A program made the translations under genes and the position numbers. Below, one piece after another: positions 16,962-25,291 of a stretch of 64,000 nt of DNA (the first letter of the stretch is position 1; the number at the start of each line of letters is the position of its first letter). Source of the stretch: an uncultured Oscillospiraceae bacterium. GTDB lineage: Bacteria; Bacillota; Clostridia; Oscillospirales; Oscillospiraceae. The DNA lies in NCBI GenBank assembly GCA_944385365.1, contig CALWWW010000005.1, forward strand, positions 1-64,000. Reading direction: 5' to 3'. The notes beneath the pieces are model-generated. The model saw only the letters and a list, made by a program, of their open reading frames with translations. It ran no database searches and was not told the origin of the DNA.

Positions 16962-16990
16962 AGTATACCACCGCCGCGCCGCCGGGGCAA
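16962..16990 (-). promoter_or_regulatory. Candidate promoter of the Xaa-Pro peptidase gene
   Basis: On the minus strand TTGCCC (16990-16985) and TATACT (16967-16962) are 17 nt apart, 45 nt before the start codon. The spacer is almost pure G and C. Confidence 0.55.
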
Positions 16991-17045
16991 GAGGGATGCA
17001 GGAACGGACCGCCAGGAACCGCCGGGCCGGTCGATTACTACCAGA

Positions 17046-17121
17046 CGTAGGGGCCGGCATCCTTGACGGCCCCAGATGGGCTGTACACCGGGCGCGTCAG
17101 GGATGCCGCGCCCTACGGTGG
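17046..17121. repeat. Family 2 GC-hairpin repeats, two modules
   Basis: One module reads GTAGGGGCCG...CGGCCCC (17046-17071) and a second, inverted, reads GGGCGCG...CGCGCCCTAC (17096-17118). The arms differ (GGGGCCG vs GGGCGCG) but remain self-complementary around a GCATCCYTGA-type loop. With the array that follows, these fill the 478 nt between the peptidase and PAP2 genes; no coding sequence is seen. Confidence 0.7.
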
Positions 17122-17129
17122 GGTGTACA

Positions 17130-17398
17130 AAAAGGCGGCCGTCCGCCACCCGCGTGGGGGTGGGGACGGCCGCCTTGCGGCATACGCCGCAGGGATTGCG
17201 CCATCTGCGGATGGCGCTTTGGGACGACTGGGGGATTTGGCCCCGTGCGCGGGGCGGGGGTTTCGCCCGTTGCGGTGGGCGGGTGTTTCGCTGGCTGCGG
17301 CCAGCGGGTGTTTCGCGCCTTGCGAGGCGCGACCGGGGGCGCTGCCCCCTGGACCCCTGCGATTTTTTGAAAAAATCGAGTAAAACTTTTAACTTTTA
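17130..17398 (-). repeat. Family 1 hairpin-array repeat, copy B (richest array)
   Basis: Read on the plus strand: terminal hairpin with GGCGGCCGTCC arms, constant stem GCGCCATC-TGCG-GATGGCGC, then four variable stems with loop TGCG: CCCCG/CGGGG, GCCCGT/GTGGGC, CGCTGGC/GCCAGCG and GCGCCT/AGGCGC, then a GGGGGC/GCCCCC stem and the AT hairpin CGATTTTTT/AAAAAATCG. Linkers keep the form GGG-N-N-TTTCG. The PAP2 stop codon lies in the last bases. Confidence 0.85.
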
Positions 17399-17998
17399 TG
17401 GGTGCTGGTGGAACCAGGGGACGTAATGCAGGAGCCAGACGGCCAACGCCGCCGCCAGAAACCCTATTATCCACCCGGCGATCACATCCGTTGGATAGTG
17501 GACCACCAGATACAGCCGGGACAATCCCATCAGGGCTGCCCCAATCAGACACGGCCACAGCTTCCGCTTATTCAATAAAAACAGCGCCGCCATGGCCGCC
17601 ATAGCCGCCGTCGTATGGCCCGAGGGGAAGGAGTGGTCCGATTCTGTTTCCGCCCCGGCCTCCTGCCACCACTGGTGGAGTACGCGGGTTTCGTCGGCAT
17701 AGGGCCGCTCCCGGCCCACCAGGGGCTTCAATGCCACATTGGTAAAGAGTGCGCCGATGGCCAAGGCCAGCAGCACCGCCACGCCGTAGCGGCGCGTCCC
17801 GGACAGGGCCGTCAGCACCAGCCCCAGCGCAATCAGTCCCAGGCCCGCCTTTCCAAACAGGTCCAGCCCGCGGGCCAGAGGGCCCAGCACCGCGTCGGCG
17901 CCGCTCTGCTGCACGGCGTGGACCGCCCCCAGCACCGCCGTGTCAAACTCTGCAAAGGCGGAAACCAGCCACAGGGCTGCCGCCGTCGGTTCCATCAT
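17396..17998 (-). CDS. PAP2-superfamily membrane phosphatase
   Basis: A 200-aa membrane phosphatase of the PAP2/UppP (BcrC-like) superfamily, which dephosphorylates lipid phosphates such as undecaprenyl pyrophosphate or phosphatidic acid. The three-part signature is present: KPLVGRERPY, PSGHTTAAMAAMA and RLYLVVHYPTDVIAG. Five to six hydrophobic segments alternate with short loops. The start at 17998 (MMEPTAA) lies 11 nt after AAAGGAG; the longer frame adds a polar leader that would precede the site. Single gene, divergent from the heat-shock operon. The substrate is not determined by the sequence. Confidence 0.87.
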   Translation of the reverse strand: MMEPTAAALWLVSAFAEFDTAVLGAVHAVQQSGADAVLGPLARGLDLFGKAGLGLIALGLVLTALSGTRRYGVAVLLALAIGALFTNVALKPLVGRERPYADETRVLHQWWQEAGAETESDHSFPSGHTTAAMAAMAALFLLNKRKLWPCLIGAALMGLSRLYLVVHYPTDVIAGWIIGFLAAALAVWLLHYVPWFHQHP

Positions 17999-18112
17999 AA
18001 TAGAATAAACTCCTTTCGGGGATTTTTCCCCATTGTACCGTATGATTGCGCTATGCACAAGGACAGCTTATCCTTTTTGGCACATGTTCATAAATATTTC
18101 AAAAAAGACCTA

Positions 18113-18141
18113 TTGACAACAGCGGGGGAGAGTGGTAAAGT
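18113..18141 (+). promoter_or_regulatory. Promoter of the hrcA-grpE-dnaK-dnaJ operon
   Basis: A perfect -35 TTGACA (18113-18118) and TAAAGT (18136-18141) are spaced by 17 nt. The expected start site, near 18148, falls inside the CIRCE operator. Confidence 0.85.
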
Positions 18142-18145
18142 ACAA

Positions 18146-18172
18146 TTAGCACTCAGGGATGACGAGTGCTAA
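18146..18172 (+). promoter_or_regulatory. CIRCE operator (HrcA binding site)
   Basis: TTAGCACTC (18146-18154) and GAGTGCTAA (18164-18172) are separated by 9 nt, a perfect match to the CIRCE consensus. It overlaps the transcription start and precedes hrcA, the gene for the repressor that binds it, so the operon is autorepressed and relieved by heat through GroE titration. Confidence 0.97.
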
Positions 18173-18193
18173 AACAAAGAGGAGGCACAGACC

Positions 18194-19255
18194 ATGGAAT
18201 TGACCGAGCGGAAAAAGAAAATCCTTCGGGCCATCGTGGACTGCTACATCCAGACGGCGGAGCCGGTGGGCTCCAAGGCCATCGCGGCCATGCCGGGCAT
18301 GGACGTCTCCTCGGCCACCATCCGCAATGAGATGGCGGACCTGACCGAGATGGGCTATCTGGAACAGCCTCACACATCAGCAGGGCGCATTCCCTCGCCC
18401 GCCGGTTACCGGCTGTACGTCAACGAACTGATGGAGGGCTACCGGCTGTCCATCGACGAGACCCAAAGCCTCAACGAGGCCATGGAGCTGAAGCTCCAGG
18501 AGTTTGACAAGGTCATGACCCAGGTGGGCAAGATGGTTTCCAACTGGACCAATCTTCCGGCCTACGCCGTAACGTCCCGTGTGGGACAGCTGCCCACGGT
18601 CAAGCACTTTGAGATTCTCAGCGCCGACACCGGCAGCTTTATTCTGGTGGTCATGACCAATACGGAGACCGTCAAGAACAAGCTCATCAAGCTGCCCCTG
18701 AACATTCAGGAACAGGATTTGAAACTTCTGTCGGCGGTCCTCAACGCCAGCCTCACCGATTTGAGCGCCGAGCAGATCACGCCGGAGATTCTCAGCAAAA
18801 TCCGGAAATCCGCCGGAGCCGCCGCCGATCTGGTGCCCATCATCGTGGACTACACGGTGCGGGTTCTCCAGGAGCAGCAGCACAGCGACGTGTATCTGAC
18901 CGGACAGATGAAGCTGCTGGGCCAGCCCGAGTACCGGGATGTGGAAAAGGCCCAGGAAGTGCTGTCCACCCTGGATGAAGAGGTCATCGCCAATCTCCCG
19001 GCTCCCACTGACGGGCCGGTACAGATTCTCGTGGGGCCTGAAAACATCGCCAAGGAGCTGAAAGACACGTCCGTGGTGATGACCCGGTTCGACATTGGCG
19101 ACGGGATGCAGGGCATGATCGGCGTGGTGGGACCCACCCGCATGGATTACGCCCAGGTCACGGCCCGGCTCAGCTACTTTGCCGAGGGCCTTGGCCGGAT
19201 GTTTGGAAAGAATGAATTACCGCCGGCGAAAGAGCCTGACGGCGGTACGGAATAA
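18194..19255 (+). CDS. hrcA: Heat-inducible transcription repressor HrcA
   Basis: A 353-aa repressor that binds CIRCE and depends on GroEL for folding. The N-terminal winged helix begins MELTERKKKILRAIVDCYIQTAEPVGSKAIA and contains ATIRNEMADLTEMGYLEQPHTSAGRIPS, the hallmark of the family. The C-terminal GAF-like and dimerisation regions end GPTRMDYAQVTARLSYFAEGLGRMF. A GAGGAGG ribosome binding site lies about 10 nt upstream of the ATG. First gene of hrcA-grpE-dnaK-dnaJ, directly behind the CIRCE site. Confidence 0.96.
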   Translation: MELTERKKKILRAIVDCYIQTAEPVGSKAIAAMPGMDVSSATIRNEMADLTEMGYLEQPHTSAGRIPSPAGYRLYVNELMEGYRLSIDETQSLNEAMELKLQEFDKVMTQVGKMVSNWTNLPAYAVTSRVGQLPTVKHFEILSADTGSFILVVMTNTETVKNKLIKLPLNIQEQDLKLLSAVLNASLTDLSAEQITPEILSKIRKSAGAAADLVPIIVDYTVRVLQEQQHSDVYLTGQMKLLGQPEYRDVEKAQEVLSTLDEEVIANLPAPTDGPVQILVGPENIAKELKDTSVVMTRFDIGDGMQGMIGVVGPTRMDYAQVTARLSYFAEGLGRMFGKNELPPAKEPDGGTE

Positions 19256-19273
19256 AGGATGTGTATCACCATC

Positions 19274-19819
19274 ATGGCAAAGGAAACCAAGCAGAATCCC
19301 CAGGCCCAGGAGCCCGAGGAGCAGGAAGTGGAGGAAGCTGTTGAGACGGCTGAAACCGCCCAGGAGCCGGAAAACACCGACGCCCAGCGGCAGCAGCTGG
19401 AACAGCAGCTCCAGGAGGAGCAGGACAAATACCTGCGGCTCCTGGCCGAGTACGACAACTTCCGCAAGCGCAGCCAGAAGGAAAAGGACAATCTCTACAC
19501 CGATATCCGGGTGGAGACCGTGGCCAAGTTCCTGCCGGTCTACGACAATCTGGAGCGGGCGCTGAACCAGCCCACCGCCGACGAGGCCTACAAAAAGGGC
19601 GTGGAAATGACCATGACCGGCCTTATGGAAGTGCTGGAAAAGCTGGGGGTGGAGTCCTTCGGCAACGTGGGCGACACCTTCGACCCCAATATGCACAACG
19701 CCGTCATGCACTGTGAAGACGAGAACTTCCCGGAGAATGTCCTGTGCGAAGTGTTCCAGAAGGGCTTCCGCATTGGTGAAAAGGTCGTCCGCTTCGCCAT
19801 GGTCCGCGTGGCCAACTGA
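19274..19819 (+). CDS. grpE: Nucleotide exchange factor GrpE
   Basis: A 181-aa co-chaperone that releases ADP from DnaK. The first 60 residues are very acidic and Q-rich and predicted coiled coil. They are followed by the GrpE core LRLLAEYDNFRKRSQKEKDNLY and the beta domain ending VCEVFQKGFRIGEKVVRFAMVRVAN. The start is ambiguous: ATG at 19274 (MAKETKQ) gives the usual N-terminus, while an in-frame ATG at 19259 would add MCITI. Neither has an ideal ribosome binding site, so translation may be coupled to hrcA, which stops at 19255. Confidence 0.93.
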   Translation: MAKETKQNPQAQEPEEQEVEEAVETAETAQEPENTDAQRQQLEQQLQEEQDKYLRLLAEYDNFRKRSQKEKDNLYTDIRVETVAKFLPVYDNLERALNQPTADEAYKKGVEMTMTGLMEVLEKLGVESFGNVGDTFDPNMHNAVMHCEDENFPENVLCEVFQKGFRIGEKVVRFAMVRVAN

Positions 19820-19878
19820 CGGAATTGCCGTCACTGAATTTGTAAACACTAGGTTTTATATAGTAGGAGGAATTGTTT

Positions 19879-21711
19879 ATGTCTAAGATTATCGGTATCG
19901 ACCTTGGTACCACGAACTCTTGCGTCGCCGTTATGGAAGGCGGCGAGCCCGTTGTCATCGCCAACGCCGAAGGCAACCGTACGACCCCCTCTGTCGTTGC
20001 GTTCTCCAAGACCGGCGAGCGCATGGTGGGCCAGGTGGCAAAGCGCCAGGCCGTCACCAACCACGACCGCACCATTGCATCCATCAAGCGTCACATGGGT
20101 TCTGATTACCGCGTGACCATCGACGATAAGAAGTACACCCCCCAGGAGATCAGCGCCATGATCCTGCAGAAGCTGAAGGCTGACGCAGAGGCTTATCTGG
20201 GCGGCCCCGTCACCGAGGCGGTCATCACCGTTCCCGCATACTTCAACGACGCCCAGCGTCAGGCCACCAAGGACGCCGGTAAGATCGCCGGCCTGGAGGT
20301 CAAGCGTATCATCAACGAGCCCACCGCCGCCGCTCTGGCTTACGGTGTGGACAAGGAAAGCGACCAGAAGATCATGGTCTACGACCTGGGCGGCGGCACC
20401 TTCGATGTGTCCATCCTGGAGATCGGCGACGGCGTCATCGAGGTTCTGGCCACCAACGGCGACACCCACCTGGGCGGCGATGATTTCGACGAAGAGATCA
20501 TCAAGTACCTGATTGCCGAGTTCAAGAAGGCCGAGGGCATCGACCTGAGCAACGACAAGGTCGCCATGCAGCGTCTGAAGGAGGCCGCTGAGAAGGCCAA
20601 GATCGAGCTGTCCGGCGTTACCACCACCAACATCAACCTGCCCTATATCACCGCCGACGCCACCGGCCCCAAGCACCTGGACGTGACCCTGAGCCGGGCC
20701 AAGTTCAACGAGCTCACCGCCCGTCTGGTGGAGGCCACCATAGGCCCCGTCCGTCAGGCCATGGCCGACGCCGGTCTCTCCGCCAGCGATCTGAACAAGG
20801 TCCTGCTGGTGGGCGGCTCCACCCGTATCCCCGCCGTGCAGGAAGCCGTTAAGGGCATCACCGGCAAGGAAGGCTTCAAGGGCATCAACCCCGACGAGTG
20901 CGTGGCCGTGGGCGCTGCCATCCAGGGCGGCGTGCTGGGCGGCGACGTCAAGGGCCTGCTGCTGCTGGACGTCACTCCCCTGAGCCTGGGCATTGAGACC
21001 ATGGGCGGTGTGTTCACCAAGCTCATCGAGCGGAACACCACCATCCCCACCAAGAAGAGCCAGATCTTCTCCACCGCCGCCGACAACCAGCCCTCCGTCG
21101 AGGTCCATGTGCTGCAGGGCGAGCGTGAGATGGCCGCTTACAACAAGACTCTGGGCAAGTTCCAGCTGACGGGCATTGCTCCCGCTCCCCGCGGCGTGCC
21201 TCAGATCGAGGTTACCTTCGACATCGACGCCAACGGTATCGTCAACGTGTCCGCCAAGGACCTGGGCACCGGCGCCGAGCAGAAGATCACCATTACCGCT
21301 TCCACCAACCTGTCCAAGGAAGACATCGACAAGGCCGTCAAGGAGGCCGAGCAGTATGCCGCCGAGGATAAGGCCCGTAAGGACGAGGTGGACACCCGCA
21401 ACACCGCCGATCAGGTCATCTACCAGACCGAGAAGACCCTCAATGATCTGGGCGACAAGCTGACCGACAGCGACAAGGCTCCTGTCCAGGCCGCTGTGGA
21501 GAAGCTGAAGGAGACCGTCAAGGGCACCGATGTGCAGGCCATCAAGACGGCCACCGACGACGTGCAGAAGGCTCTCCAGGCCATCGGCGAGAAGATCTAC
21601 CAGGCTGCCGGCGCTGCCCAGCAGGGCGCTCCCGACGCAGGCGCTGCCGCCGGTCAGAACAATGACGGCGTGGTGGATGCCGACTACGAGGTTGTGGACG
21701 ACAACCAGTAA
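19879..21711 (+). CDS. dnaK: Molecular chaperone DnaK (Hsp70)
   Basis: A 610-aa Hsp70. Motifs include [16 protein letters not shown] at the N-terminus, [58 protein letters not shown] and the substrate-binding domain [23 protein letters not shown] block ([14 protein letters not shown] here). The C-terminal lid ends in an A- and G-rich tail and [17 protein letters not shown] lies 8 nt before the ATG at 19879. Codon use is strongly biased to C-ending codons, as expected for a highly expressed gene. A 162-bp structured repeat starts 6 nt after the stop and separates it from dnaJ. Confidence 0.98.
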   Translation: MSKIIGIDLGTTNSCVAVMEGGEPVVIANAEGNRTTPSVVAFSKTGERMVGQVAKRQAVTNHDRTIASIKRHMGSDYRVTIDDKKYTPQEISAMILQKLKADAEAYLGGPVTEAVITVPAYFNDAQRQATKDAGKIAGLEVKRIINEPTAAALAYGVDKESDQKIMVYDLGGGTFDVSILEIGDGVIEVLATNGDTHLGGDDFDEEIIKYLIAEFKKAEGIDLSNDKVAMQRLKEAAEKAKIELSGVTTTNINLPYITADATGPKHLDVTLSRAKFNELTARLVEATIGPVRQAMADAGLSASDLNKVLLVGGSTRIPAVQEAVKGITGKEGFKGINPDECVAVGAAIQGGVLGGDVKGLLLLDVTPLSLGIETMGGVFTKLIERNTTIPTKKSQIFSTAADNQPSVEVHVLQGEREMAAYNKTLGKFQLTGIAPAPRGVPQIEVTFDIDANGIVNVSAKDLGTGAEQKITITASTNLSKEDIDKAVKEAEQYAAEDKARKDEVDTRNTADQVIYQTEKTLNDLGDKLTDSDKAPVQAAVEKLKETVKGTDVQAIKTATDDVQKALQAIGEKIYQAAGAAQQGAPDAGAAAGQNNDGVVDADYEVVDDNQ

Positions 21712-21717
21712 TAAAAA

Positions 21718-21880
21718 GGCAACCCCGCACGATTGTGTCTGCGGCCCTGGCTGGCTCTTTTGCCCCAACTGTGCAGTTCGAAAATCTTGAAATACATCCA
21801 GTATTCCGGCGATTTTCAAACTTTCATTTGGACCCCAATAGACGCAGCCAGTGCTCTTGCCAAATCGTACGGCGCTGCCC
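21718..21880 (+). repeat. Structured 162-bp element, copy 1 (between dnaK and dnaJ)
   Basis: The ends GGCAACCCCGCACGATT and AATCGTACGGCGCTGCC pair at 14 of 17 positions. Inside are GTGTCTGCGG right after the 5-prime arm, a long stem GTTCGAAAATC/GATTTTCAAAC closing a GAAATAC-ATCCA-GTATTC hairpin, and CTCTTGCCAA before the 3-prime arm. Copies 2 (28153-28314) and 3 (39304-39464) keep these blocks while the stems change. The rest of the 256-nt dnaK-dnaJ gap holds the dnaJ ribosome binding site and a short GC stretch. Confidence 0.8.
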
Positions 21881-21967
21881 GAAGTAAATTGGAATTTTCC
21901 AGCCCCCGCGGCCCGGCCCGGGGGCTGACTTCCCGTAATACATCACCAGACAAGAGGTGAATATCCC

Positions 21968-23134
21968 ATGGCAAACGAGAATAAAAGAGACTATTATGAG
22001 GTGCTGGGCGTAGAAAAAAGCGCATCCGACGCCGAATTGAAGAAGGCATACCGCAAGCTGGCCATGAAATATCACCCGGACCAGAACCCCGGCGACAAGG
22101 CCGCCGAGGAACGGTTCAAGGAGATCAACGAGGCGTATGAGGTCCTGTCGGACCCGGACAAGAAGGCCCGGTATGACCAGTACGGCTTTGCCGGTGTGGA
22201 CCCCAACTTCAACCCCGGCGGCGGCTTCGGCGGCGGGTTTGGCGGCGGCTTCGGTTTCGGCGACCTGGGCGATATCTTCGGCGACTTCTTCGGTTTCGGC
22301 GGGGGCGGCAGCAGTTCCGCCCGGCGCAACGCGCCCCAGAAGGGTCAGAATGTCATGGCCCAGGTGGAGATCACCTTTGAGGAAGCCGCGTTCGGCGTGG
22401 AAAAGGAGATCACCGTTCCCGTCATCGAGGAGTGCGCCAAGTGCCACGGCTCCGGCTGTGCCGAGGGCTGCACACCGGAAACCTGCTCCACCTGCAACGG
22501 CACCGGTACGGTGCGGACCACCCGGCAGACGGCCTTCGGTACCTTTGCCCAGCAGTCGGCCTGTCCCAAGTGCGGCGGCGCGGGCAAGACCATCAAGGAC
22601 CCCTGCCCCACCTGTAAGGGCAAGGGCAAGGTCCGCCGCAATAAGAAGCTGACGGTGAATATCCCCGCCGGTATCGACCACGGCCAGAGCGTCCGCATCC
22701 GCGGCGAGGGCAATGTGGGCTCCAACGGCGGCCCCAGAGGCGATTTGCTGGTGACCGTGGCCGTGAAGCGGCATAAGTTCTTTGAGCGGGACGGCGCCAA
22801 TATCCTCTGTGAAATCCCCATTACCTTTACCCAGGCGGCGCTGGGCGCCGATATCGATGTGGAGACCCTGGACGGCAAGGTCCGGTACCATATCCCCGAG
22901 GGCACCCAGACCGGTACCACATTCCGGCTCAAGGGCAAGGGTATGTATAACGTGGGCTATAAGACCCGCGGCGATCAGTATGTGACCGTTGTGGTCCGTA
23001 CCCCCACCAAGCTGACCAAGACGCAGAAGGAATTGCTGCGGCAGTTGGAGAATGCTCCCGACGACGACGCCGAGCCGTCCAAAATAAAGGGGTTCTTTGA
23101 GAAGCTCAAAGATAACTTCGAGGGACAAAACTAA
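21968..23134 (+). CDS. dnaJ: Co-chaperone DnaJ (Hsp40)
   Basis: A 388-aa type I Hsp40. Domains: J domain (about 8-72, HPD motif in [10 protein letters not shown]), a G/F-rich linker ([17 protein letters not shown]), a zinc domain with four CxxCxGxG repeats ([32 protein letters not shown]) and the C-terminal peptide-binding domain. AAGAGGTG precedes the ATG at 21968. Last gene of the CIRCE operon. A family 1 hairpin array begins within its stop codon (TAAAAG). Confidence 0.97.
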   Translation: MANENKRDYYEVLGVEKSASDAELKKAYRKLAMKYHPDQNPGDKAAEERFKEINEAYEVLSDPDKKARYDQYGFAGVDPNFNPGGGFGGGFGGGFGFGDLGDIFGDFFGFGGGGSSSARRNAPQKGQNVMAQVEITFEEAAFGVEKEITVPVIEECAKCHGSGCAEGCTPETCSTCNGTGTVRTTRQTAFGTFAQQSACPKCGGAGKTIKDPCPTCKGKGKVRRNKKLTVNIPAGIDHGQSVRIRGEGNVGSNGGPRGDLLVTVAVKRHKFFERDGANILCEIPITFTQAALGADIDVETLDGKVRYHIPEGTQTGTTFRLKGKGMYNVGYKTRGDQYVTVVVRTPTKLTKTQKELLRQLENAPDDDAEPSKIKGFFEKLKDNFEGQN

Positions 23135-23373
23135 AAGTTTTACTCGATTTTTTTCAAAAAATCGCAGGGGTCCAGGGGGCAGCGCCCCCGGTCGCCCGCC
23201 GCAGCGGGCGAAATACCCGCTGGCCGCAGCCAGCGAAACACCCGCGCCGCGCACGGCGCGAAATTCCCCATCGTCCCAAAGCGCCATCCGTAGATGGCGC
23301 AATCCCCCGGCAAAGCCGAAGGCCGTCGGCCCCACCCCAACGCGGGTGGTGGCCGACGGCCTTATTTGCTGCG
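23132..23373 (+). repeat. Family 1 hairpin-array repeat, copy C
   Basis: Begins at the dnaJ stop codon. Order: CGATTTTTT/AAAAAATCG hairpin, GGGGGC-AGC-GCCCCC hairpin, three variable stems with loop CGCA (GCCCGC/GCGGGC, CGCTGGC/GCCAGCG, CGCCG/CGGCG), the constant GCGCCATC/GATGGCGC stem with loop CGTA, a GGC-AAA-GCC mini-hairpin, and a terminal hairpin with arms AAGGCCGTCGGCC/GGCCGACGGCCTT. The arms of that last hairpin differ from other copies on both sides. Confidence 0.85.
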
Positions 23374-23394
23374 TGGTTCGCCGGTGCGGCCCAG

Positions 23395-23421
23395 CGGCGG
23401 GACACACAGGTCCCGCCCTAC
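23395..23421. repeat. Family 2 GC-hairpin repeat, one module
   Basis: GGCGGGAC and GTCCCGCC arms surround ACACAG and end CCTAC; this is the inverse of the module at 7244. The 358 nt between dnaJ and the transporter genes hold only the array, this module and the terminator below. Confidence 0.65.
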
Positions 23422-23442
23422 GAAAAAGGGGACGGCGGCACA

Positions 23443-23477
23443 ATATGGACGTGCTGCCGAACGCAGCACGCCCATAT
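23443..23477 (-). terminator. Probable terminator of the SsuABC-like operon
   Basis: ATATGGACGTGCTGC pairs with GCAGCACGCCCATAT with one mismatch and a 5-nt loop, 16 nt after the stop of the binding-protein gene on the minus strand. Only TTG follows, so the T-tract is weak. Confidence 0.5.
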
Positions 23478-23492
23478 CCTGTAACAGGAACC

Positions 23493-24479
23493 TTATTCCG
23501 CGACGGCTTCGGCCCAGGAATTATCCACCAGGTCCTCGAAGTTTACCCGCTCGGACAGCTCTCCGGCCTGCTCCATCACATCCATGAGCCGGTCCAAGGC
23601 TTCCGGTTCCATCACCGGCGTGGCGTTCCAGGCGTCAATGTCCAAATGGCGCTGGCACACGGTTTCCAGAATTTCCAGGTCCGTGTCGGGGAACTGGGGC
23701 TCGATGGCCTCGGCAATCTCCGCCGCCGTGTGGGTCAATACCCATTCCTGCCCACGGGCAATGGCACGGGTCATGGATTCGATAATGTCCGGATGCTCTT
23801 CCATATAACTCTCATTGGCGAAAAAGGCCGTATAGGGAATCTCGCCGCTCTCCTGGCCGATGGAAGCCAGAATGTACCCCTTGCCCTCCTGGACCACCTG
23901 GGTGGCCGTGGGCTCGAACAGGGCCACATAATCGCCGGTGCCGCCGGTGAACGCCCCCGCCATCATGTTGAATTGGATGGAGGTGTCCACCACGGCATCC
24001 TCATGGGGAATGACGCCGTTTTGCCGCATGACGTATTCCAGCGTCATCTCCGGGACGCCGCCCTTGCGGCCGCCGAGAATGGTGGTACCCTTGAGATTCT
24101 CCCACGAAAATTCCTCATCGGTGCGGCCCACCAGGAAGGAGCCGTCCCGCTTAGTCAGCTGGGCGAAAATCTTCGGCGCGTCCTCCCGGCCTTCGAGATG
24201 GACGTAGATGCAGGCCTCCGGCCCGGCCAGACCAATGTCCGACTGGCCCGACAGGACGGCGGTCATGACCTTGTCGGCGCCGCCGCCGTTGGTCAGTTCC
24301 AGCTGTAGCCCCTCTTCTTCAAAGAAGCCCAGTTCCATGGCCGCGTAGAAGGGGGCGTAGAATACCGAATGGGTCACCTCGTTGACCGATACGGTGGTCA
24401 GGTCCTCTTTCTTGCCGCAGCCGGCCAGGGTGCTCAAGAGCAGCACCAGAGCCGTCATTCCCAGAATAATTCGTTTCAT
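23493..24479 (-). CDS. NMT1/SsuA-like ABC substrate-binding lipoprotein
   Basis: A 328-aa secreted lipoprotein (lipobox LAGC, Cys21) of the NMT1/THI5-like/SsuA family. Family features are SVNEVTHSVFYAPFYAAMELGFFEEEGLQLELT, the GGADKVMTAVLSGQSDIGLAGPE segment and GTTILGGRKGGVPEMTLEYVMRQNG. Such proteins bind sulfonates, thiamine precursors, nitrate or similar small molecules; the ligand cannot be decided here. It overlaps the permease by ATGA and has GGGAG 7 nt upstream. A longer frame starting at 24986 lies inside the permease gene and is not the start. Confidence 0.88.
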   Translation of the reverse strand: MKRIILGMTALVLLLSTLAGCGKKEDLTTVSVNEVTHSVFYAPFYAAMELGFFEEEGLQLELTNGGGADKVMTAVLSGQSDIGLAGPEACIYVHLEGREDAPKIFAQLTKRDGSFLVGRTDEEFSWENLKGTTILGGRKGGVPEMTLEYVMRQNGVIPHEDAVVDTSIQFNMMAGAFTGGTGDYVALFEPTATQVVQEGKGYILASIGQESGEIPYTAFFANESYMEEHPDIIESMTRAIARGQEWVLTHTAAEIAEAIEPQFPDTDLEILETVCQRHLDIDAWNATPVMEPEALDRLMDVMEQAGELSERVNFEDLVDNSWAEAVAE

Positions 24480-25291
24480 ACTGTCACTCCCATATATTTT
24501 TTCAGCACCTTTTCCAGCCACAGGATGCACCAGTACATCAGCGCAGCCGCAGCGGCCAGGAGCAGCACCGTCGCCATGACCAGGTCCATCTGAAAGACCT
24601 GGGAGCCGTAGACGATCAGATACCCCAGTCCGGCCCGGGACACGAGGAATTCGCCCATGATGACGCCCACCCAGGAAAGGCCCACATTGACCTTGAGGGC
24701 GTTGATCATGGTGGTGAAATTGGCGGGCAGCACCAGTTTCAGAAGAATCTGCCGCCGGGTGGCCCCCAACGTCCGCATGAGACGGATTTTCTGGGGGTCC
24801 GTGGAGAGAAAGCCGTTGTGCATCTCCAAAATGGTCACAATCAGGGAAATGGCCAGCGTCATGGCGATGATGGAGCCAGGACCGGCTCCCATCCACACGA
24901 TAAACACCGGCCCCAGGGCCGTTTTGGGCAATGCGTTGAGCACCACCAGATAGGGGTCCAAAACCCTGGAAAGAAAGGGGCTCCACCAGAGTAAAATGGC
25001 AATGACGGTACCCAGCAGCGTCCCCAGGACGAAGCCCGCCACGGTTTCACCCATGGATGTGCCCACATGGAGCAGCAGTTCCCCGGACACGGCCAGGTCC
25101 GCCAGCGTCTCCCAGACGCGGCTGGGACTGCTGAAAATAAAGGCGTCGATGAGACCCGACCGGGACGCCCCCTCCCAGGTGGCAAAGAGGGCCAGCAGCA
25201 GCCCGATGCGCAGCAGAAACACGGCCGCCTTCCGCTGCTTTTGCTTTTTTAAGTACAGTTGCCGCTGGGGCGACAAAACCTGCTCATCCAT
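24476..25291 (-). CDS. SsuC/ThiX-like ABC transporter permease
   Basis: A 271-aa BPD-type inner membrane permease with six predicted helices and the coupling EAA loop (STDPQKIRLMRTLGATRRQILLKLVLPANF). The true start is the ATG at 25291 (MDEQVLSPQ), which overlaps the ATPase stop by 8 nt; the longer frame translates the ATPase gene out of frame. Middle gene of an ATPase-permease-binding-protein operon. The basic stretch LKKQKQRKAA before the first helix fits the positive-inside rule. Confidence 0.9.
   Translation of the reverse strand: MDEQVLSPQRQLYLKKQKQRKAAVFLLRIGLLLALFATWEGASRSGLIDAFIFSSPSRVWETLADLAVSGELLLHVGTSMGETVAGFVLGTLLGTVIAILLWWSPFLSRVLDPYLVVLNALPKTALGPVFIVWMGAGPGSIIAMTLAISLIVTILEMHNGFLSTDPQKIRLMRTLGATRRQILLKLVLPANFTTMINALKVNVGLSWVGVIMGEFLVSRAGLGYLIVYGSQVFQMDLVMATVLLLAAAAALMYWCILWLEKVLKKYMGVTV

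Noticed and set aside
17130..17398. The evenly spaced hairpins looked at first like a CRISPR or tandem array
   Set aside because: The repeating part is the loop and linker, while each stem is self-complementary; there are no constant direct repeats of 24-37 bp with unique spacers and no cas genes.
19849..21819. A 656-codon open frame on the minus strand opposite dnaK
   Set aside because: It mirrors dnaK in a GC-biased, highly codon-biased gene, has a low-complexity G/V/L/D translation, no ribosome binding site, and no recognisable domain. The same applies to long frames opposite livFG (49-1740), livJ (3702-4985), pfp (37703-39064), phoA (40864-42378), the sugar permeases (48739-50439), accC (58644-60095) and fabH-fabK (61778-63844).
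23493..24986. Starting the SsuA-like protein at 24986
   Set aside because: The first 169 codons of that frame lie inside the permease gene and precede a complete lipoprotein signal peptide with its own ribosome binding site at 24479.
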